This document shows positions 1 through 5,488 of a DNA stretch of 5,488 nucleotides, in pieces (the stretch's first letter is position 1; each line of letters opens with the position of its first letter). The DNA lies in NCBI GenBank assembly GCA_016795255.1, contig JAEUIB010000531.1:1-5488 (forward strand), given 5' to 3'. The translations under genes were made by a program, and so were the position numbers. A model generated the notes under the pieces. It saw only the letters and a list, made by a program, of their open reading frames with translations, made no database searches and was not told where the DNA came from. Source of the DNA: Planctomycetota bacterium. GTDB lineage: Bacteria > Planctomycetota > B15-G4 > JADJEK01.

Positions 1-33
1 TCGCGAATCGTCGCGTAAAGCGACGATTCGCGA
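1..33. repeat. Perfect 14-bp inverted repeat with 5-nt loop
   Basis: Positions 1-14 (TCGCGAATCGTCGC) are the exact reverse complement of 20-33, with the loop GTAAA between them. The arms begin and end with the palindrome TCGCGA. No T-run follows on either strand within the window. It could be a factor-assisted terminator for a gene to the left of the window, a bidirectional terminator, or one copy of a dispersed palindromic repeat. The arms may extend beyond the window edge. The structure is certain; its role is not. Confidence 0.75.
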
Positions 34-50
34 ACCTAGTAGATCCCGAC

Positions 51-120
51 CAGGTGTCCGAGGCGGCGCCCCGGTCGCGATGCGACCGATTTCATAGCCG
101 CCGTATCCACAGGTGTCCGA
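51..120. repeat. 11-bp direct repeat pair flanking a small hairpin
   Basis: CAGGTGTCCGA occurs at 51-61 and again at 110-120, with starts 59 bp apart. Between the copies, CGGTCGC (72-78) and GCGACCG (82-88) form a 7-bp stem with the loop GAT. No convincing reading frame covers the region. The repeats could be binding sites or remnants of a small palindromic element. The stretch 34-154 holds nothing else I can name. Confidence 0.4.
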
Positions 121-154
121 CGAGGTCGTTGGAGCACGCCGTCGTCGTTCGGTT

Positions 155-169
155 GCGGGCGTAGCCCGC
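155..169 (-). terminator. Hairpin downstream of the CarH-like gene
   Basis: GCGGGC (155-160) and GCCCGC (164-169) form a 6-bp all-GC stem with a 3-nt loop, about 26 bp past the stop codon of the minus-strand regulator. The position suits a transcription terminator. No U-tract follows on the minus strand, so it is not a classical intrinsic terminator. Confidence 0.4.
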
Positions 170-194
170 GCTGAGAGCCCTCGGGAACTTCGGA

Positions 195-1073
195 TCAGGG
201 CGTCGTACGCCGCTGGTTCCAGCCGTCGACCCACGCTGCGAGTTCGGTCAGCGATCGCGCGACACGCAACCGAGGACCCATCGGATTCGACAGCCCCGCG
301 AGCGCCCGACCGCCGAGGATCGCCATCGCGTCGAAGCGCTCGAGCGTCGACGACAGCGCGATGAGGTCGCGATCGAACGCACGCGCGTCGTCGAGGTGAT
401 TGGCGCTGAACCAGACGAGCGCTGGCCGCTCGCGCGTGATCGCGTGCGTCAACGACGCGATCGGCGTGTTCGCGCCGAGGTTCTGCGCGCGGAAGCCGTG
501 TTCGGTCAGCACCATCGCGACCAGCGTGGTCGGCAGCAGACTCGTGTCTCCGCTGCACGCGCCGCCGAGCGCGACCGGGCCGCTGGTCGGCACCGGCAGC
601 AGCGCGCTCAATTGGTGCAGCGCGGCGAGGCCGATCTCGGTCGCGCGGTGCTCGACGAAGATGCCGTCGCTCGAGTCGAGCCACAGCGATCCGATCGTCT
701 CGAACGCGGGCCGCAGGTGCTCGTCCCCGATCGTCGCGATCGACTGACCGGCGAGGTACCAGGACAGGATCAGGCCGCGAGCTTCCGCGGCTTTGCCGTC
801 GACGAGGAAGGCCCGAAGTTGGTCGGCGGGCGACGCCGCCCGCTGTGCCTCGGGGGCCGCCTGGAGTTCGCCGAGTCCGAGGATCTCGGGCCGTTCGATG
901 GCGAGGTGACGCTCGCGGATGAAGCGGATCGCATCGGCGATCGGGATGCGCCGATGGCCGCCGGCGGTCTTCGCGATGCCGATGTGTCCGTCGTCCGCCC
1001 AACGTTTCACGGATGATTCGCTCGCACCGATCGCGAGGGCGAGTTCGCGGGGGGATAGGCCGGACTTGGGCAT
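195..1073 (-). CDS. MerR-type regulator with CarH-like cobalamin-binding region lacking the axial histidine
   Basis: A 292-residue cytoplasmic transcription regulator. Residues 5-55 are a MerR/excisionase-type winged helix-turn-helix (SPRELALAIGAS, SSVKRW, then GGHRR at 38-42). A four-helix region follows with W131, nine residues, then E141-H142. This is the W-x9-EH signature that packs against the adenosyl group in CarH light sensors. The C-terminal part has the spacing of a cobalamin-binding fold: a D176-x-S178-x-x-P181 segment, 41 residues, S223-A-N225, 28 residues, then G254-G255. In the family the first segment is DxHxxG, whose His ligates cobalt from below; here it is Ser (codon 540-542), and the Gly is Pro. 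CarH family members repress promoters in the dark as adenosylcobalamin-bound tetramers and are released by light. This protein may bind cobalamin weakly, bind it base-on, or use another ligand. I chose the ATG at 1073 over the upstream TTG at 1145 because a candidate promoter lies between them and the DNA-binding domain starts just after it. No clear Shine-Dalgarno is visible. No carotenoid gene is nearby. Confidence 0.85.
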   Translation of the reverse strand: MPKSGLSPRELALAIGASESSVKRWADDGHIGIAKTAGGHRRIPIADAIRFIRERHLAIERPEILGLGELQAAPEAQRAASPADQLRAFLVDGKAAEARGLILSWYLAGQSIATIGDEHLRPAFETIGSLWLDSSDGIFVEHRATEIGLAALHQLSALLPVPTSGPVALGGACSGDTSLLPTTLVAMVLTEHGFRAQNLGANTPIASLTHAITRERPALVWFSANHLDDARAFDRDLIALSSTLERFDAMAILGGRALAGLSNPMGPRLRVARSLTELAAWVDGWNQRRTTP

Positions 1074-1113
1074 CGGTAGGCTCGGTACGGGGCGGACCGT
1101 GACGATCGATTTG

Positions 1114-1175
1114 CGCGTTTTAAAGCCCCCCGACGCCGGCGGCAACGCGTTTCTCGGTGATGCCCGTGAAACGCG
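1114..1175. promoter_or_regulatory. Three CGCGTTT half-sites: candidate operator, possibly for autoregulation
   Basis: CGCGTTT occurs at 1114-1120 and 1146-1152, with starts 32 bp apart (about three helical turns). Its inverse AAACGCG is at 1169-1175. The second and third copies form a perfect 8-bp inverted repeat, CGCGTTTC (1146-1153) and GAAACGCG (1168-1175), with half-sites 22 bp apart (about two turns). One copy overlaps the edge of the proposed -10 box and one abuts the -35 box, which suits a repressor. MerR- and CarH-type proteins often control their own genes; binding here is inference. Confidence 0.4.
1119..1145 (-). promoter_or_regulatory. Candidate promoter of the CarH-like regulator
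   Basis: On the minus strand TTGCCG (1145-1140, four of six matches to TTGACA) is followed after 15 bp by TTTAAA (1124-1119, four of six matches to TATAAT). The A+T patch stands out in GC-rich surroundings. Transcription would start near 1112 and leave a leader of about 39 nt before the ATG at 1073. The spacer is shorter than the usual 17 bp, so this is a moderate prediction by eye. Confidence 0.35.
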
Positions 1176-1616
1176 CCGATCCGCGCAGGGATGGCTTCGG
1201 AAGGACGAGATGGCCGAGGGATGAAAAGAATCTCGATCCCGCGGTGGCGACGGAGCCGCGGGCGTCTATCGTTCGCGGCTGACCGATTTGAATGTTTTGT
1301 CGCGACCGTCCGGTGGTCTCCCCGACGCCGGCAGCGACGAACCCCTCGGTGCGCCGCAGTGCTGTTGTTCGAACAGAGAGGAGCTGCGGCGTCACGAGAG
1401 GTCGCGTCGGTGCCGGTCCGAAGCGGAGCCGGCGGAAGGTCGCGGATCTCCGACGTGTCTCGCATCCGTGTTCGTCGAGCGTGGAGCGTTGCGAAGGTGG
1501 GCCGGGAGTCGAGTGTCGACTCAATTCCCCGATCCTGAACCGGCTGTCGGTCCGTCGCCGCGCGCTCCCCGCTCGACTTCGTCCACCCGCGCGGTTCGCC
1601 CGCACGGCACTCCCTT
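1176..1616. other. Non-coding gap with several hairpins
   Basis: I see no credible gene here. Frames that cross it on either strand are rich in Arg, Ser and Pro and show no domain. The stretch contains several hairpins: CTGTT/AACAG (1362-1366 and 1372-1376); a stem at 1412-1433 pairing GCCGG-TCCG with CGGA-CCGGC around AAG with one bulged G; a perfect 7-bp stem GAGTCGA/TCGACTC (1506-1512 and 1516-1522); and CCGCGCG/CGCGCGG (1558-1564 and 1588-1594). The 12-mer CGCTCGACTTCG appears at 1570-1581 and again at 1621-1632. It may be a long leader or trailer, or hold an unannotated structured RNA. GC-rich DNA also folds readily by chance. Confidence 0.5.
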
Positions 1617-1644
1617 GGGCCGCTCGACTTCGGTCGGGCGGCCC
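1617..1644 (+). other. 12-bp hairpin capped by a cUUCGg tetraloop
   Basis: GGGCCGCTCGAC (1617-1628) pairs with GTCGGGCGGCCC (1633-1644) around TTCG. As plus-strand RNA the stem has one G-U pair (1624 with 1637) and the very stable C(UUCG)G loop. As minus-strand RNA the same position is an A-C mismatch and the loop is CGAA, so the structure favours a plus-strand transcript. No T-run follows. It could be the second half of a terminator for the minus gene ending at 1697, or part of an unrecognised plus-strand RNA. Confidence 0.45.
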
Positions 1645-1696
1645 TTGCTTCGTCCGTAGGCCGACGTCGCGTCGTCCGCGCGACGTCGGCGCAAGG
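1643..1696 (-). terminator. Strong hairpin abutting the stop of the unknown minus-strand gene
   Basis: GCCGACGTCGCG (1660-1671) and CGCGACGTCGGC (1679-1690) form a perfect 12-bp stem with a 7-nt loop. A basal stem, CCTTGC (1643-1648) with GCAAGG (1691-1696), starts directly after the TGA of the minus-strand gene. Position and stability indicate a terminator or a 3'-end-protecting structure. There is no U-tract on the minus strand. Confidence 0.6.
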
Positions 1697-3103
1697 TCAG
1701 CGGACGGTCAGCGATCGCACGCGCTTGCGATAACTCGATTCGAACGACACGCGCGCGACGGCGACCTTGCGGCGCAGCGTCGGGTCGCGCAGTTGGCGAC
1801 GCGTCGCCGGTGCGTGGAGCGGGTCGAGCTCGTGCCCGAGGAGTCCTCCGCTCGTCCTCGCGTCGATGCCGGCGAGCGCGCGGTAGTACGACTCCTGCGC
1901 ACCGAGTCGACGGCAACCGTCGACGAGCGCCGCGACCACGTCGGCGACGATCTGCGGATCGAATGCCGGCCACGTCGCGACGCGTTCGCCCCACGCGTCG
2001 ACGAACGGGCCGAGCGGGTACAGCAGATCCGCGTGCGTGCGCAGCGCCTTCACTTGGCGCAGCGGGTAATTGCGATGGCCCTCGGGAGCGAGCAGCTCGC
2101 GATAGAGCACCGCGGCGCGCGCGAACGCGCCGGAGTAGCGCTCCGGGCGTTCCTGCGCGAGTTTGCCGAAGCGCACCTTCTGGGCGTCGCCGACGCGGCG
2201 GGCGGACGACGACTCGAGGCTCTGGTTCACGTCGCCGACGTTGTGCGTCAGCGTCGCCGCGAGCGCGAGCAGGTCGAGTTCGCGACCGGGGACGTGCTCG
2301 AGCGCGAGGTACGCGTCGGCCTCGCGGCGGAGTTCCTGGTCGACGAGGTCCTCGAACCTCGCGGCGGCGGCCGCATCACCGAACGCGATCGACGCGAGCA
2401 TGGCGCCGACCAGCACCGACAAGCGTTCGCCGTCGTGGCCCGACACGATGCGTCGCGGCTCGAGGCCGAGCGGGTCGCCGTCGGTCCGACACAGTCGCGC
2501 CGAGAACCGCCGGACGTCCCAATCCCCGAGCGCAGCGGCGAGCTCGAGCATGTTCGCGCGCTCCGCGGCGTCCTCCTGCTCGAACCACAGGGCGTGGCGG
2601 ATCTTCGCGTCGACGTCGGTCGGGACGTACGTCGCGCAACTCGCGAAGTGCGCGGCGAGGCACAGCGCGAAGTAGTCGGTGCGCTCGGCGGCGGACGGTC
2701 GTTCGCTGGCGGGCAACAGGTCGACCTGGAACAACATCTCCCACCAGCCGAGCGGATGGTGGGCGAGCTCGTGGAGTCTTCGCGCCGTCCGCGCCGGTCG
2801 CTCCGCCTCGCGCGGATGTGAACCATCGAACAGATACGGCGCGGCGACGCGGACCTGCTCGACGAGCGTGCGCGGGCCGATGAATCCGCCGAACGCCCCG
2901 CGTCGCTCGGCGGGCGGGTCGTCGGGGGCTTCGGCGGCGGGGGCGGAGGGGCCGGTCGTCAGAGGAGTTCCGATCGATCCAGGGTGGCGAGGGGGAGGGA
3001 TTTTCCGGGAAGCGCGGCGTTGCGCCAGCGTTTCGACCAGGTTCGGGCGCGGCGATGCGACGTGGCGTGTAGCATCCCGCGCTTTTCGCGTTCGCTCAGC
3101 CAT
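1697..3103 (-). CDS. Hypothetical mainly alpha-helical protein
   Basis: A 468-residue protein I do not recognise. There is no signal peptide or membrane segment, so it is probably cytoplasmic. Residues 1-70 are rich in Arg, Pro and Ala and look disordered. From about residue 74 (GFIGPRTLVEQVRVAAPYLF) the rest reads as amphipathic helices rich in Ala, Leu, Glu and Arg. Segments that look conserved in kind are LAHHPLGWWEMLFQ (113-126), LTHNVGDVNQSLE (285-297) and LRTHADLLYPLGPFVDAWGE (354-373). The His-Asn-x-Gly-Asp-x-Asn-Gln cluster could be a functional site, but I match it to no known family. The ATG at 3103 is the first start outside the coding part of the divergent gene; the frame stays open further upstream only as antisense of that gene. 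I found no better start downstream before the helical region. A strong hairpin follows the stop. Confidence 0.75.
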   Translation of the reverse strand: MAERTRKARDATRHVASPRPNLVETLAQRRASRKIPPPRHPGSIGTPLTTGPSAPAAEAPDDPPAERRGAFGGFIGPRTLVEQVRVAAPYLFDGSHPREAERPARTARRLHELAHHPLGWWEMLFQVDLLPASERPSAAERTDYFALCLAAHFASCATYVPTDVDAKIRHALWFEQEDAAERANMLELAAALGDWDVRRFSARLCRTDGDPLGLEPRRIVSGHDGERLSVLVGAMLASIAFGDAAAAARFEDLVDQELRREADAYLALEHVPGRELDLLALAATLTHNVGDVNQSLESSSARRVGDAQKVRFGKLAQERPERYSGAFARAAVLYRELLAPEGHRNYPLRQVKALRTHADLLYPLGPFVDAWGERVATWPAFDPQIVADVVAALVDGCRRLGAQESYYRALAGIDARTSGGLLGHELDPLHAPATRRQLRDPTLRRKVAVARVSFESSYRKRVRSLTVR

Positions 3104-3112
3104 CGTTCGCAC

Positions 3113-3117
3113 AGGGA
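3113..3117 (+). promoter_or_regulatory. Ribosome binding site deciding a GTG start
   Basis: AGGGA at 3113-3117 lies 5 nt before the GTG at 3123. It supports that codon as the start of the membrane-anchored protein, because no ATG, GTG or TTG in this frame lies just upstream. It falls in the 19-bp gap between the two divergent start codons. I could not identify a convincing promoter for either gene around it. Confidence 0.55.
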
Positions 3118-3122
3118 AGCCC

Positions 3123-5423
3123 GTGGTCCAACCCAAGACCCGTTTCAAGAACCCGACGAGTTCCAAGAGTTCGAAGGGCAAGGGGCTGTGGAAGAAGGCG
3201 CTGGTCGTCCTCGCCTTCGTCGCCGGCCTGTCGTACTTCGCGTTCACGTTGCTGTTCTTCGATCCGTTCGAGGCCCGACTGCTCGAATCGGAGCGCGAGA
3301 AGGCGATCGCGATCGAATACACGGTGCCGCGCACGATCGACTTCTTCGCGCACAAGCGCGGGCTGATCGACGACATCGACGTGATCGAGTTCCCGGTGCC
3401 GCGCGTCTGGCGCCAGATCGAGACGGCGCGGACGTTCCGCGAGTTCGCGAAGACGCCGCTCTACGCGCAGGCCGCGCAGGACCTCGACCTCGGCACGAAG
3501 ATCGACGAGCTGCGGGCGCAGTTGAACGACGTGCCGCTGTTGTCGCCGCTCGACGACGTGATCGGCATCGACTGCGCGGTGTTCGGCCGCGTGAAGGGTC
3601 GCGGCTACGACCACACCGAAGTCGCGCTGGCCTTCTTCGGCACCGGCGCGACGAAGTTCGCGTGGGAGGCCGCCGCGAGCGGCTTCGTGCGATCGTTCGT
3701 CTCGATGCCGTTCGAGGTCGAGGACACCGAGAGCGGCACGCGCAAGTTCGCGTTCGCCGACGGCAAGGAGATCTACGGCTGGCGGAGCCTCGACTTCTTC
3801 GTGGTGTCGTCGGGTCCGAATCTCGTCGGTGAAGTGAAGCACCTGGTCGAGAGCCTCGAGGTCACGCGCGACGCGACGCTCGGGTTCGCGCGGCGCTACG
3901 CGGCGACGGTGGCCCAGGACGTGACGGACTTCGCCGGCGTGCGTCCGACGCACGAGACGACCGCGGCCGATCTGTCGAACCGCATCCAACTGCACGCGAA
4001 CCTCGGTTCGCTGCTGTCGCTGACCGACGCCGACGAGGCGTTCCTCGAGCCGCGCGGCGAGGTGTCGCGCATGGTCGCGGCGAAGATGTTCAACCCGAAC
4101 TACTTCGACGAGCTGACGCTCGACATCGGCGTCGACTCGACGATCGACGTGCGCGGGATGCTCGGCTTCGACAAGGACAAGGCCGAGGCGACCGAGAGCG
4201 GCTTCTACGACCGCAAGACGTTCGAACTCCAGGCGATGCTCGACAACGCGGCGACGCGGCTGCCCGAGGACACCTGGTTCGTCATGGCGGCGCGCGTCGA
4301 CATGAAGCAGTTCCTGCCGACGCTGGTGAAGGCGCTGACCGACGTCGACCCGGACACGCGCAAGACGCTCGACGACGTGATGCAGCGCTTCCGCAAGGTG
4401 CGCGCCGACTTCCGACCGACGAACGCGATGGAGGCGGCGCAGCAGCTCGCGATGTTCCTCGGCGACGACATCGTGTTCGCGTTGCGGCGCGACACGTACC
4501 TCGGCGCGCCGCAGCGCGGGATGCCGATCATCGCGCTGTTCTTCCAGGTGACGGATCGCGGTCCGTCGATGGAAGTGCTGAACGCGGCGAACGGCGATCC
4601 GACGAAGGCGAAGGGCTTCAACGGCTTCGTCCATCCGATCATCAAGTCGTACACGGTGCTCGGCGCGATGGCGAAGTGGTTCGAAGTGTCGTACGAGAAC
4701 AAGGACCGCGCCGCGCAGGACGTCGTCATCAACGATCCCGGCAGCCTCGTCCGCAACGTGTCGTTCGGCATCCTCGATTCGCAGAAAAAGGAATCCGGGC
4801 CGTGGACGCTCGGCGTGACGATCTCGCCGCGCGCGGACACCGTCGTGACGAAGGACCATCCCGAGGGCGAGCTGCGCGGGACGGGCTTCGAGATGCTGAA
4901 CGAGATGTTCCTGCTGTCGAGGGATCCGAACAAGGCGATCGTCGTCACCGACCTCAGCACGCAGCAGCCGCGCACGGTGAAGGCGCTGTACCAGTCCGAG
5001 CGCTACCAGCGCGGCCGCGGATTCCTGACGGGATTCGCCAGCGTCGCGGTCTACCTCGACGCGACGCGCTGGCGCGACGTGTTGCGCGATCAGGCGCAAG
5101 AGGTCGCCGAGTACGAAGCGCAGGCCGATCGCGCGTGGTGGGACGCGAAGCGCGCCGAATTCACGGAACAGTTGATGTCCGGCGAGTTCGCGCAGTGGCG
5201 CGGCAAGACGATGCCGCCGGCGATGCAGGAACGCTTCGACGCGAAGGTGAAGGAGATGGAGGAGGCGGTCGACGCCGAACGCGTCGCCGAGGCACGCAAG
5301 GCCTACGAGCAGGGCTTGGCGTGGGTCGATTTGATCGAAGACGCGTTCCTCGCGGCACGCATCGACGAGTCGACGCAGAACATCGAACTGCGCGCGAAGG
5401 TCAGGACCGCCTTCGGCGCGTGA
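3123..5423 (+). CDS. Membrane-anchored hypothetical protein with a large extracytoplasmic region
   Basis: A 766-residue protein starting at GTG. Residues 3-25 are basic and Ser-rich and end in WKK. One hydrophobic helix follows at about 26-46 (ALVVLAFVAGLSYFAFTLLFF). The basic flank predicts an N-in signal anchor, with about 720 residues outside the cytoplasm or in the periplasm. There is no lipobox. The exported part seems to hold two related modules, about 95-190 and 380-490. Each has a helical segment rich in hydrophobic and charged residues, then a strand after a DD dipeptide (LDDVIGIDCAVFGR and LGDDIVFALRR), then a hydrophobic strand (VALAFFGTG and IIALFFQVTD). This pattern is loosely like DUF3352-type surface proteins, but I cannot confirm that family. 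Residues 650-735 are highly charged helix, possibly coiled coil. The antisense frame at 3096-5099 is a shadow rich in His, Arg and Glu. The upstream neighbour diverges only 19 bp away. Function is unknown. Confidence 0.85.
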   Translation: MVQPKTRFKNPTSSKSSKGKGLWKKALVVLAFVAGLSYFAFTLLFFDPFEARLLESEREKAIAIEYTVPRTIDFFAHKRGLIDDIDVIEFPVPRVWRQIETARTFREFAKTPLYAQAAQDLDLGTKIDELRAQLNDVPLLSPLDDVIGIDCAVFGRVKGRGYDHTEVALAFFGTGATKFAWEAAASGFVRSFVSMPFEVEDTESGTRKFAFADGKEIYGWRSLDFFVVSSGPNLVGEVKHLVESLEVTRDATLGFARRYAATVAQDVTDFAGVRPTHETTAADLSNRIQLHANLGSLLSLTDADEAFLEPRGEVSRMVAAKMFNPNYFDELTLDIGVDSTIDVRGMLGFDKDKAEATESGFYDRKTFELQAMLDNAATRLPEDTWFVMAARVDMKQFLPTLVKALTDVDPDTRKTLDDVMQRFRKVRADFRPTNAMEAAQQLAMFLGDDIVFALRRDTYLGAPQRGMPIIALFFQVTDRGPSMEVLNAANGDPTKAKGFNGFVHPIIKSYTVLGAMAKWFEVSYENKDRAAQDVVINDPGSLVRNVSFGILDSQKKESGPWTLGVTISPRADTVVTKDHPEGELRGTGFEMLNEMFLLSRDPNKAIVVTDLSTQQPRTVKALYQSERYQRGRGFLTGFASVAVYLDATRWRDVLRDQAQEVAEYEAQADRAWWDAKRAEFTEQLMSGEFAQWRGKTMPPAMQERFDAKVKEMEEAVDAERVAEARKAYEQGLAWVDLIEDAFLAARIDESTQNIELRAKVRTAFGA

Positions 5424-5438
5424 CGCCCGCTCGGGCGT
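5423..5438 (+). terminator. Hairpin overlapping the stop codon
   Basis: ACGCCC (5423-5428) pairs with GGGCGT (5433-5438) around the loop GCTC; the first base is the last base of the TGA. It resembles the stop-adjacent hairpin at 1643-1696. No U-tract follows, so it may act with the second hairpin downstream. Confidence 0.4.
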
Positions 5439-5449
5439 TGTGCGAGGTT

Positions 5450-5466
5450 GGGGGCCGAGGGCCCCC
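5450..5466 (+). terminator. Second GC-only hairpin after the membrane-anchored protein gene
   Basis: GGGGGCC (5450-5456) and GGCCCCC (5460-5466) form a perfect 7-bp stem with the loop GAG, 27 nt after the stop. It is a plausible terminator stem, but TACGACC follows rather than a T-run. Nothing further is recognisable up to the window end. Confidence 0.45.
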
Positions 5467-5488
5467 TACGACCCCGTCCTACTGGTCG

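Larger units (their letters stand above)
1104..1351. repeat. Degenerate duplication of the regulator's promoter region
   Basis: Two colinear matches link 1104-1159 with 1281-1351. First, 1104-1126 and 1281-1303 agree at 16 of 23 ungapped positions (GAYCGATTTG, then GTTTT, then GC). Second, 1128-1159 and 1320-1351 agree at 25 of 32 positions, starting with an identical CCCCGACGCCGGC and ending with CTCGGTG. The two blocks are about 15 bp further apart in the copy at 1281-1351. Five of the seven differences in the second block are transitions. The near copy contains the proposed -10 and -35 boxes. The far copy keeps the AAAAC and CAAATCG blocks (minus strand) but not the TTGCCG. Confidence 0.45.

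Noticed and set aside
113..364. 83-residue plus-strand frame at the left end
   Set aside because: Low-complexity Arg/Ser/Ala sequence that mostly overlaps the end of the regulator gene on the other strand.
1074..1145. Longer form of the regulator starting at TTG 1145
   Set aside because: The 24 extra residues show no domain and the TTG coincides with the candidate -35 box; the ATG at 1073 lies just before the DNA-binding domain.
1074..1696. Cobalamin riboswitch in the gap beside the CarH-like gene
   Set aside because: I looked for a B12-box-like segment and its flanking helices on both strands and did not see them.
1292..2821. 509-residue plus-strand frame
   Set aside because: It is mostly antisense to the unknown minus-strand gene, is very rich in Arg, Glu and Val, and shows no domain; it is a shadow of GC-rich codon bias.
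2679..3122. N-terminal extension of the membrane protein (plus-strand frame open from 2679)
   Set aside because: The extra part is antisense to the unknown minus gene and Arg/Ser-rich. The GTG at 3123 has a ribosome binding site and puts the membrane helix near the N-terminus.
3096..5099. 667-residue minus-strand frame opposite the membrane protein gene
   Set aside because: Its composition (His, Arg, Glu, Leu, Val) is what the antisense of this gene would give; there is no domain or plausible start context.
1..5488. CRISPR array, tRNA, rRNA or insertion sequence
   Set aside because: I saw no regularly spaced repeats, cloverleaf, rRNA-like segment, or transposase frame with terminal repeats.

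Overview
High-G+C bacterial DNA with dense coding, strongly GC-rich third codon positions and long antisense shadow frames. The taxon cannot be fixed from the sequence. The mix of a CarH-type MerR regulator with two proteins I do not recognise would suit a Planctomycetota- or Myxococcota-like genome, but that is a guess. There are three real genes: two on the minus strand and one on the plus strand. I see no rRNA, tRNA, CRISPR array, transposase or phage gene.

Layout. Positions 1-194 are non-coding. They hold a perfect 14-bp inverted repeat, an 11-bp repeat present twice, and two short hairpins. Positions 195-1073 (minus) encode a 292-residue regulator with a MerR/excisionase-type DNA-binding domain and a CarH-like cobalamin-binding region. 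Positions 1074-1696 are a 623-bp non-coding gap. It contains a plausible promoter and operator for the regulator, a degenerate second copy of that promoter region, several hairpins, and a double hairpin after the next gene. Positions 1697-3103 (minus) encode a 468-residue mainly helical protein of unknown function. Only 19 bp away, 3123-5423 (plus) encodes a 766-residue protein anchored by one N-terminal membrane helix. Two GC-rich hairpins follow it.

How the genes relate. The regulator is separated from the other two genes by 623 bp and a strong terminator-like structure, so it is probably a separate transcription unit. The two unknown genes diverge from almost the same point and may share regulation. 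Nothing in the window links the regulator to a carotenoid or cobalamin pathway.

Most interesting points. (1) The regulator keeps the CarH W-x9-EH motif and the exact spacing of the cobalamin-fold motifs, but the lower axial histidine of DxHxxG is a serine. (2) CGCGTTT half-sites sit around the regulator's candidate promoter. (3) That promoter region appears to be imperfectly duplicated about 180-190 bp upstream. I found no clear evidence of a wholly new multi-gene system.
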